This document shows positions 34,045 to 43,400 of a stretch of DNA of 64,000 nt, piece by piece. Both the position numbers and the translations under genes were made by a program. Every line of letters starts with the position of its first letter. The first letter of the stretch is position 1. The notes beneath the pieces are model-generated. The model made no database searches, was not told the DNA's origin, and saw only the letters and a list, made by a program, of their open reading frames with translations. The stretch comes from Azolla caroliniana (lineage: Eukaryota; Polypodiophyta): the NCBI GenBank assembly GCA_043228905.1, contig JBHGNT010000014.1:930001-994000 (forward strand). Direction: 5' to 3'.

Positions 34045-34945
34045 AATTGGTTTGGAGAAAACAAATTGTTTGAACTTGGAATTTCGGAAACAACTATAGC
34101 CCTATATTAATGTAACTTCATCGACAAAAACATGAATGGCAAAGTGATATCTTTGTAACAATGTTGGCAGAATCTTGAAACAACATTGAGGTATATGTAT
34201 TGACATCTCGTAAATGAGAGCGCATTGAAGGGAAATATGTATACACATTATCATTGTTAACCTCGTTATTTTGCTCATTAATTTGCACATTCAATGTGCC
34301 TAAATGATATAACAAACAAGGAGCACAAATTATCATTGTAAATTCTCAAATATGTCATCTCATTCTCATTTATGTTAAGACTCTTTGCATTCTTTTTCAT
34401 TGAATGCCGATTTTTTTCGAGGCACCACTCTACTATTCCTCTCATTTCTAATTGTAATTGTTGTGAGGGCGTGTGCCAAAAGGCCGATAAAAAGCTAATC
34501 TTGGTAGAAAGTGTCATAAAAAGGATTATTCTTTATCTTTCATTGATCAAATAGTCCCACTTCTAATCCCTCTCTTCTCTATCTCCTTTTTCAGACCGTA
34601 CACACGTTGGGTAAGAAATATACCTCCATCCCCCTTACCATAGAATACCCCTCTATTTTCCAAGCTCCAAAACATTGGTGATAATCAATCTTTTCTCATT
34701 TTTCAAAATTCTCTTCAAATAGTTCTCTCCCTCGACACACTTTCCCCTTTCTCTAGAAAGCATCGGTGATAATCAAACGAGAATGAGAAATTTGTTGATG
34801 GACATGCAATGTAGACATATTGTAGATAGTACTTTGAGAATTCCGAAAAATGAGGAGTACGTTGGGAGCCGTAAAATTTTGTAGAGAAAATGGTGGATTA
34901 ACTCAGAATTGGATGTGTTAGGCATTGTGTTAGTATCACACTTCC
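34045..34945. repeat. Duplicated non-coding segment, partner at 4906-5870
   Basis: GAATTGGTTTGGAGAAAACAA starts a stretch of about 900 bases matching 4903-5765. This is the uninterrupted version of the point where the LTR fragment at 4652-4905 lies. Confidence 0.85.
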
Positions 34946-35070
34946 CCTTCTTGGATGCCTGAATTAGTATCCCATACACAACATGAGACTACCCCTGCAT
35001 TTAAAAAAAAAAAACACTTCTATCTTTTTTATAGCAATGGAAGCATCACTTTGAGGATCAAACACCATAT
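34935..35070. repeat. Deleted copy of the 410-745 region
   Basis: CCTTCTTGGATGCCTGAATTAGTATC is shared with 422-447. ACACAACATGAGAC...TTTTATAGCAATGGAAGCATCA is shared with 660-730. The intervening 200 bases of the exon at 1-563 are missing, so any coding value is lost here. Confidence 0.8.
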
Positions 35071-35075
35071 AAGGT

Positions 35076-35089
35076 AGGAATATGTTATA

Positions 35090-35142
<53 letters not shown>

Positions 35143-35179
35143 ATACGCATGTAAGATAGGAATATGTTATATGTGTATG

Positions 35180-35263
<84 letters not shown>

Positions 35264-35328
35264 CGCATGTAAGATAGGAATATGTATATGTATGTGTATA
35301 TGTATATGTATACGCATGTGTGTGTGTG
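35076..35328. repeat. TATGTG/TATATG array upstream of the second GDSL gene
   Basis: Three blocks begin A(A)GATAGGAATATG or a close variant (35076, 35155, 35272) and end TATACGCATG. This is the same organisation as 1557-2009, with different repeat lengths. Confidence 0.9.
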
Positions 35329-35522
35329 TGTTTTGGTTCTATCTATCTCCATATATCTATCTATCTTTATCTATCTTTATCTTTTTGCTTTTTTGCTTTT
35401 TTGCTTTTGATTTGATTTTGATTTTATCCGTCCCCTAGAACAAAAAAGAGAGGAGGAAGACAAAGGAATGTCTTTTGTGGCTTGGGCGCCAAAAATAGAG
35501 ACAACACAGAACCAATGAAGCC

Positions 35523-35529
35523 AATATAA
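35523..35529 (+). promoter_or_regulatory. Possible TATA box of the second GDSL gene
   Basis: AATATAAG in CCAATATAAGTGTG, about 200 bases before the start codon. It is in the same relative place as the box at 2147, but the surrounding sequence has diverged. Confidence 0.4.
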
Positions 35530-35725
35530 GTGTGTTGTATAGACACCTCCCCTTTCCTACACACACGCACCACTTCCCATCATCTTTCCTCAAGTCTTAG
35601 CGCCTTTAGCTAGCCAATCTTTTAACACTTATCAAACCCCCCCCCCCCCACAATCCTCTTAACAATCCTTCCTTCCTTCCTCTCTAGGCTCTAGCCACCA
35701 CCAAAACATCACGAAGAAGAAGAAG

Positions 35726-36970
35726 ATGGTGGTGGCTGCCTTGACCATGACCATGACCATGACCATGACCATGTGCCTCTTGTCATGGTCATTTATCCTT
35801 CCCGCGGTAGCCGCCATATCGTCGTCGTCGTCTTTGTCGGCTCACCTGGCTTCGGGCTCCCCGATGCCTTCGTTTTGCCACTCCGACTTCACCACCATGT
35901 TTGCGGTGGGCGACTCCACGACCGACACGGGCAACGCGGTCCGCAGCCCCCAGCACGCCGTCTTCCAGTCGGCCCTGGACGCTCCCTACGGCTCCTCCTA
36001 CTTCGCCCGCCCCACGGGCCGCTTCAGCGATGGCCGCATGATGGTGGACATCGTGACCCAAGCGCTCCACCGAGACTTGTTACCCCCGCATCTGGGCCTC
36101 TCCTCCAACCTCTCCCACGGAAGCCAGAATTTCGCGGTGGCCGGCGCCACCGCGCTGCCCGCCCCGGACCTCGCCCGGCTTGCCTCCGGCGCCGCATCCG
36201 TCACCCCCTTCTCATTGGGCGTCCAGGTCTCATCGCTCCTTGGGGTAGACTTCGACGGCGACGCATTGGTCTTCGTGGGCGAGATCGGCGGCAACGACTA
36301 CAATTACGCCTTCGCCAAGCGCCTCCAGCCCCCCCAAGTCATGGCCCTCGTCCCACACGTCGTCGCGGAGGTGGAGCGGCAGCTCGATCGCCTCCTATCG
36401 TCCCAGCCGCGAGTGAAGAAGATGATCATCTTGGGCCAATTCCCCTTGGGTTGCATCTCTCTCTACCTCGGCCAGTCCGGTAATACCAACATGTCATTCC
36501 CTCTCGATAGCCACGGATGCATCGCCCCCATCAGCGCCGTGACCGACCTCCACGACAAGCTCCTCAAGCTCTCCGTGGCGGATCTCCGCCGGAAGCACCC
36601 CCACGTAGAGATCGTTTTCTTCGACCTCGGGCCCGCGTATCTCGAAGTACTTGACCACGCCGCGGGGTTCGGGTTCTTGGAGACGGCGAGACCATGCTAC
36701 CTATCGGCCACGCTCTTGCGGTTGTTACCGGGCGGCAGTGGCCCAATGAGTATGAGCAGCAGCACCACCATGGCTGGAGGAGGAGAAGGTACGATGGCCG
36801 TCGCCGGAGGCGGCAAGGTGTGCATGCATCCCGCCAATTACTTCAGTTGGGATGGAATCCACCTAACGGATGCAATGCACCGAGCCCTCGTCTCTCGCTT
36901 CCTCTACACTAGCCTTCGCGGCGACCCATTTGCCGAACCTCACCCCAACTTCCTCACACCTTGCGTGTAG
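35726..36970 (+). CDS. GDSL-type esterase/lipase, intronless (paralogue of the 2313 gene)
   Basis: A 414-residue SGNH hydrolase with the same layout. Block I is AVGDSTTDTGN (Ser64). Block II is NFAVAGATA, and block III is VGEIGGNDYN. Catalytic Asp376-His379 lie in WDGIHLTDAMHR, and the C-terminus is the same PHPNFLTPCV. The N-terminus is a likely signal peptide: a (Met-Thr)n run at residues 7-16, encoded by a hexamer repeat, precedes a hydrophobic core ending about Ala30. The first about 85 residues and the end of the gene differ clearly from the 2313 gene. The stretch from YFARPTGRFSDGR to the CISLYLGQ motif is almost identical at nucleotide level. Probably secreted; substrate unknown. Confidence 0.93.
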   Translation: MVVAALTMTMTMTMTMCLLSWSFILPAVAAISSSSSLSAHLASGSPMPSFCHSDFTTMFAVGDSTTDTGNAVRSPQHAVFQSALDAPYGSSYFARPTGRFSDGRMMVDIVTQALHRDLLPPHLGLSSNLSHGSQNFAVAGATALPAPDLARLASGAASVTPFSLGVQVSSLLGVDFDGDALVFVGEIGGNDYNYAFAKRLQPPQVMALVPHVVAEVERQLDRLLSSQPRVKKMIILGQFPLGCISLYLGQSGNTNMSFPLDSHGCIAPISAVTDLHDKLLKLSVADLRRKHPHVEIVFFDLGPAYLEVLDHAAGFGFLETARPCYLSATLLRLLPGGSGPMSMSSSTTMAGGGEGTMAVAGGGKVCMHPANYFSWDGIHLTDAMHRALVSRFLYTSLRGDPFAEPHPNFLTPCV

Positions 36971-37290
36971 GCGGTGTCCCGCCTCCCCCCCGGTGTGCCA
37001 CCGCCGCCACACCATTTGTCCATAGATAAATATATACATACATATATACATTAATATAGATAGATTAGAAATAAGTGCTTGACAATTCATAGTGTAGACA
37101 ATTGGATTATGTTATTCACACCATTTATTTTATTCTATTCTATTCTATTCTATTTATTTGATGTTGGAGCACCCGTAATGTTTTCACATTCGGTTGCCAC
37201 TTCGTGGCTCCGCTGCCGCCGCCACCACCAGCCACTTATCCATCCATCCATACATCTGGTTATATCTATGTTTTTAGTTTGAATTTATAG

Positions 37291-37322
<32 letters not shown>

Positions 37323-38310
37323 TGTGGTGTGCATGTGTTGATCTCTTATGTGCATTTCACAATATATTTATTGTTATTATGACCTCCTATTTTCTTATAT
37401 GATACTACAATGGTTGTATTATAATGCAACGGCCTTTGTCACATACTCATCATAGTTATATAGCATACAAGGATCTCACTATTTTTTAAGTGTATCAGAT
37501 TTTTATGATGCTTGAGTTTTGACCAACTTCTTATTTATGTATGAGCTCTTATTCAGTTTTCATGCGATAGCACGAGGTTGTGTAAATAAACACCGTACTT
37601 TCTCATGTTCAAAAAACAACGATTTCGGGGTTTTGCATACGACATTTTGATCTAGGCTAATTTCCTTCCTACATGCATAGAAATCATGTGTTCGCAAATT
37701 GTTTGTATGATAGTGTACTCAAGTTTGAGTCAATCATGTAAACAATTTGAGCAAGTTAACTTCTTTAGCTCTTTCAAGTTTTGCATGTTTGCTCCTTTTT
37801 GTTTTGGGTATATGCGCTTCTTGATAGGACGCTCTTGGGGGAAACCTATTCGACTTATGCATCCTCTTTGGAAGCTATGCTAAACATGGTTCATGTACCA
37901 TAGGATCGAATTTTGATCATAGGAATGTGTGGACAAAATATATGAATTTACAAACAAGTGGAATCGATGAATTTAAGAATCCACACATACAATGACTCTT
38001 AAGGAAGATCCTGATTGCAGCATGAATTTGTTCATTACAACTAATGTTACAACACCAATCTATAAATTTTTCTTTTGGACTTCGCATAGGTCTATGTCAG
38101 GAAATAACATCACGGATCGTCTATGGTACCTCAATATCTTTCTTGAAGTTGAGACATGGGGTACGTGCTCTTTGATATTACAAAACATCGAGCAGAGTGC
38201 ACGAAGAAAAGCTTTGAGGACGAGAGGGCATCAATTGCTTCATTTATCAACATTTATTTGGAAGTCCATTTATAAAAGTCAGATTGAATGCCATGGTTTT
38301 ACCTTGGTAG
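36971..38310. other. 3' flank of the second GDSL gene; no further gene seen
   Basis: The first 350 bases show remnants of the GDSL 3' flank (GTCCATAGATAAATA, TTTTCACATTCGG). They also hold (TTCTA)n at 37132-37155 and (TA)n at 37290-37321. The rest is AT-rich. The open frame reaching back to 37992 from the psaB insert has no clear identity. Confidence 0.5.
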
Positions 38311-38319
38311 TTGAAACCA

Positions 38320-39683
38320 ATTACAAAGTTATATTTATCATTGCTGGTCACATGTACAAAACTAATTTGGTATTGGACATAGCATGAAAGAGATTTTGGA
38401 AGCCCATACTCCTCCAAGAGGCAGGTTGGGTCGTGGGCATAAGGGACTTTACGATAGAGTCAATAATTCTCTTCATTGCCAAATAGAATTAGCCTTAATA
38501 GTGCTAGGGGTCGGCACCTCCCTAGTTGCGCAACACATGTATTCCTTACCAGCTTATGCATTTATAGCACAAAGACTACATGACTCAAGCCGAATCATAT
38601 ACTCATCACCATTATATTGTTGGGTTTATCATGACAAGAGCTTTTGTGCATGGTGCTATATTCTTTATCCGAGATTATGATCCGGAACAGAACAAAGGAT
38701 AACGTCTTAGCAAGAATGTTGGAACATAAGGAAGCAATAATTGCTCATTTGAGTTGGGCTAGCTTATTCCTCGGATTCCACACCTTAGGTCTTTATGTTC
38801 ATAACGAAGTAATGTTAGATTTCGGGACTCTAGAGAAGTAGATTCTTATTGAGCATGTATTTGCTCAATGGATCCAAACTGCTCACGATAAAGCTTCGTA
38901 TGGGTTTGGTGTACTCCGATCCTCAGGAGATAGTCTAGCAATCAATGTCGGTCGGAGTTTATGGTTATTTGGACGTTATCAATAACAATAGTAATTCATT
39001 ATTCCTTGCGATTGGACCTGGATATTTATTGGTTCACCACGCAATTGCTTTGGGTCTGCACACAACCACATTGATTTTAGTGAAGGGTGCATTAGATGCC
39101 CGTGGTTCTAAGTTGATGCCAGATAAAAAAGACTTTGGTTACAACTTTCCTTGTGACGATCCAGGCAGGGGTGGCACCTGCGACATTTCGGCTTGGGACA
39201 CTTTTTACTTAGCCGTTTTCTGGATGCCAAACACAATTGGATGGGTTACATTCTATTGGCACTGGAAGCATATAACCTTGTGGCAAGGTAATGTTGCTCA
39301 ATTGAATGAATCTTCTACTTATTTGATGGGATGGTTGAGGGATTACCTATGGCTTAACTCCTCGCAACTAATTAACGGCTACAACCCGTTTGGTATGAAC
39401 AATCTATTCGCGTGGGCATGGATGTTTCTATTTGGACATCTTGTGTGGGCTACTAGATTTATGTTCTTGATTTCATGGCGTGGATATTGGCAATAACTTA
39501 TTGAAACCTTGGCTTGGGCCCATGAACGTACGCCCTTGGCAAACGTGATACTTTGGAAGGATAAACCCGTTGCTCTTTCCATCGTTCAAGCAAGGTTAGT
39601 AGGGGCTAGCCCATTTCTCAATAGGTTACGTATTTACATATGCAACTTTCCGCATAGCATCTACCTCAGGTAAGTTCGGATAA
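38320..39683 (+). pseudogene. psaB: Plastid psaB-derived insert (NUPT), decayed
   Basis: Translation in shifting frames gives the C-terminal about 460 residues of the photosystem I core protein PsaB. It starts near [10 protein letters not shown], then [56 protein letters not shown] and [19 protein letters not shown]. It ends in STSGKFG and TAA at 39681. Frameshifts near 38365, 38580 and 38680, stops such as TAG at 38839, and many substitutions show an old non-functional copy. The longest surviving frame is 38945-39496. It lies between a GDSL gene and RAD16, so it is nuclear. The N-terminal 60% of the plastid gene's first half is absent. Confidence 0.93.
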
Positions 39684-40364
39684 TCCATCAGTTTATGAAT
39701 TTACCTCCTAATCAACAAAGTATTTTTTTCTATTTTGAGTTTGCCCGTGCCACTATTACCCTATTGGGGCTAATCGCAAAATCAACGAGATTACAAGTTG
39801 ATTCATAAAAAGAAAAAGGAAAAAAATGTATATATACATTTTTGTTCCTTTTTCTACCCACAAGTCGAAGGCAAATAAATACTTCCATAACAGATCGTAT
39901 CCGTGTTCTATGTTTAGAATAGCATAAAAATCCCATTCAACTGACCCTAAACCCTAACCCCCCCCACCTTGACCAACAAATGTCATTGTTCCTGGGATTT
40001 TGCCCAACATTGCCCGAGACCTAACCCAAGTCCGATTGCATCTTAAGGTAGTCCACAAGGTAACGAGACAAGCGAATGATTTGGAACGAACAATTCACGA
40101 AAGACAAGATCAAGTCCATGACCCGGACCATGAGCAAGAACAAGGCCAAGGCCAAGACCAAGACCAAGATTAAGACCCAGACCAAGACCCAAGACCAAGA
40201 CCAAGATTAAGACCCAAACCAAGACCCAAGACCTAAACCCTAAGACTTGAGTGGGAACATTATGGTCATCTCTACTCCACTCTCTCTTGACTTTTTTTTT
40301 TCCCATGTATTTCGGTTTTTATTGGTTTGGCATGTAGGGAAGCAACAGATTTACTTCCCGCCAT
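39684..40364. other. Spacer with CCAAGA minisatellite; RAD16 upstream region
   Basis: The stretch 40125-40235 is an imperfect array of CAAGAC/CAAGGC/CCAAGATTAAGACC units. CCCTAAACCCTAACCCC occurs at 39946-39962. I see no gene. The RAD16 promoter must lie here, but no clear TATA box is visible. Confidence 0.6.
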
Positions 40365-40400
40365 AACCCTAACCCTAACCCTAACCCTAACCCTAACCCT
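40365..40400 (+). repeat. Interstitial telomere-type repeat (AACCCT)6
   Basis: Six perfect AACCCT units, followed by AACCTT, end about 40 bases before the RAD16 start codon. They probably lie in the leader or core promoter. The unit is the TTAGGG type, not the TTTAGGG usual in plants. Telo-box motifs near start sites are known in plant promoters. Confidence 0.9.
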
Positions 40401-40440
40401 AACCTTAGCCCTGATCCGTGATTCTCACTTTCTGTCCTCT

Positions 40441-43400
40441 ATGGCTCGTCCTAAACGCATGGCAGCAACACGCAGTGCGGAAAAAGGTTCATCTCTCTCT
40501 CTCTCTCTCTGTGTTTCTGTTTCTGTGCTTTGTTTCTGGTCTTCTCTTTGATTCATGTGTTTTTCATTAAGGGGGTTTAGGGTTTAGGATTACGAGTTGG
40601 GATTAAAATTTTAATGCTCTGGATTCAGGATTTAGGGTTTAGGCTTTTAAGGACATATCTGAAAAACTGGCATTTCTCAATTGATTTGTATTCGATTTGA
40701 CATGGATTATACTCGCTGTTTCTGTTCAGTGAAGTTGCTATTGGATGTTCATGAAAATGAAGCAGTAGATGGCGATGATACAATTGTACCCAATAGTTCA
40801 AGGGAGAGTAGCTCATCAGAATCCATCAGTTTGAGCAGCATTGATAGCGGTGGGTGGTATTACTGTGATTATCTGTGTTTTAGCTCCATAGGTATCCATT
40901 GATTTTCCTTTACATGGATCGGTAATGATGAGTGATACTACTATCATCACCTCTCTGTTTTAATTCCATAGAAATCTATCTTATTTGTATCGGTTTTGTT
41001 CTACATTGATCAATTGCATCGGACATCAATCCATAGATGATGATGATAGCGGAACTGATGAAGGTGAAATTCCCTATTCTGCCAGAAACAATAGGAAAAA
41101 GCAAAAAACTGTGGATGGGTTTACTTCTGATGTTCTAGGGCATGTGCCTTTTGACGTGGATCATGTGCTCAGTGAAGAATATACACACGTTGAAGATACA
41201 TGTGTTGAAGAGGGTAATATTATTAGTGATGATGATACACCGAAGAGTGGGCATAGAAGCAAAAAATCTCATTGCAAGAGGGCACGGAAAGGAAAGAAAG
41301 CCAGATCGAGGACCACCAAGCTTGAGTGGGAATGTTGGGAGGAGGACCATCTCGAAAGCCAGGGACCATGGGGAGATGCAGATGATAGTCTCGATTTCTC
41401 AAGCAAGAGGATTATCCAGACTACTGATCCCGCATCTGATATTCTAATGCCTTTGTTGCCTTTTCAGAAAGAATGGTTATGGTGGAGTCTGATGCAAGAA
41501 CATTCAGATATTAGAGGAGGCATTTTGGCTGATGAGATGGGTATGGGGAAGACTATACAGGCCATATCTCTCATTCTTACAAGCCGATCGAAAAAGGAAT
41601 CCCAATCAGCAGGTAAAGCATCTTCTTCTTTAGATGCCCAGATGATTATGAATGATCCATTAGAGGGGATAATCCCCGTAAAGGGAACATTGGTCATTTG
41701 TCCAGTAGTGGCTGTGATTCAGTGGAGGAATGAAGTTGCTCGATTTACTAGACAGGATAGTGTGAAAGTTCTGGTTTATCATGGAGCAAAACGTCGCAAA
41801 GATGTCAATGAACTTGCGGAGGCTGATATTGTTTTGACGACTTATTCTATTGTTGAGTCAGAGTATAGGAATACGATGTCATCTGGCAAGTTACGTTGCC
41901 GATGGTGCCAGAAACTATTTCATCTAGATCGATTAGTGGTTCATCAGCAATACTATTGTGGTCCTCATGCTCGTAAAACTGCAAAACAATCCAAACAAAT
42001 AAAGAAACAGCCAATGAAGGGATCAGAGGTGTTTTCTAAGTTGTCTTCTTGGGATCAAAGTGAAGATTGCATGGCTGGAAAAACGAAGAATGCTTCTAGT
42101 GGGAGAGGTAGAAAACGGAAAATCCACGAAGTAGAGATGGAGGCAGCAATATCTGAAGCTGTAGAATCGTTAAAGGCTGATGATTCTTGTAAACCAGGTG
42201 AGAAAGACTTCTCAGCATTACATGCTGTGAAATGGAACCGAATCATTCTTGATGAGGTAAGATCATGGATTTATCAAAGGCTTAATCTATCAGATTTTTC
42301 GCCACCTGACACATAACATTTGCTACTTCTGATTCTAATAGGCTCATTGCATCAAGGATAGGAAATGTAACACGGCTAAATCAGTATTTGCATTGCACTC
42401 AAATTTTAAATGGGCTCTTAGTGGTACTCCTTTACAGAACCGAGTTGGAGAGTTGTACTCCCTTGTATGTGCCTTCATTGCTTATCGGGCTATTTGTTAT
42501 CCGTTTATTCCTGGAGCTGTTATCTGATTCTCCATTCTTTGAGTATTGCAGGTCCGGTTTTTGGAGATTCAACCCTACTCATATTATTACTGCAAGTTAT
42601 GCGATTGCAAATCCTTGGATTATAGGTGATCAGACGATTGACCGTATTTGGCATTGTTGTGTTTTGCTCTACTAATGACAGTGATTATGTTCAACATTCT
42701 TGTTACATTTGTCTCTAACAGAATTTCTTCTGCAGCTTTAATGGAGGGCGGAAATGTAATCATTGCCATCATTCAGCACTTTCTCATTTCTGCTGGTGGA
42801 ACAAGGCAAAAAAACTGATTTTTCAATTGTTCTTTATAGGATATCTGTATTATTTGCTTCTGTTTCATATGATAGCTTTAGTTTATGTCAGTTTATTGCA
42901 AATCCAATAAAGCACTGGGGATATGTTAACGAGGGTCGCAAAGCCATGATGTTATTGAAGCACAAATTGCTTGATAGTATCCTTTTAAGGAGGACCAAAT
43001 TGGAGTGTGCTGCGGATCTAGCCCTTCCTCCTAGCACAGTACGTTTTCTTGCCTCAGTAAAGAGAAAATTAGATGCCTGCATAAGCTGGATGTGCTAACT
43101 TGTTTATTGTTGGGATTCAGAAATTTCTTCGAAGGGACTGTTTTGATCCAAGGGAGGATGACTTCTACCAAGCGCTTTACACTCAAAGCCAATCCCAATT
43201 CAACACGTAATATATATAGGGATTCCTAGAACTTTGGTTGAATATATACATGTCTATCTTAATTTATAATTCTATGTATCAATTTATTGGTTTGATGCCT
43301 TATTTGTTGACAAATAAAAAACAAATGACAGGTACATCGATGCGGGGACACTTGTAAACAATTATGCACACATATTTGATCTTCTAACAAGGTTACGGCA

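Noticed and set aside
38945-39496. Functional psaB-like gene
   Set aside because: The open part is only the middle of psaB; frameshifts and a missing N-terminal part on either side rule out a working protein.
40365-40400. A chromosome end
   Set aside because: Only six telomere-type units, with coding sequence on both sides; it is interstitial.
40985-42316. Stand-alone 443-codon gene
   Set aside because: It is the large third exon of RAD16 read through into introns; the helicase motifs continue in the following exons in phase.
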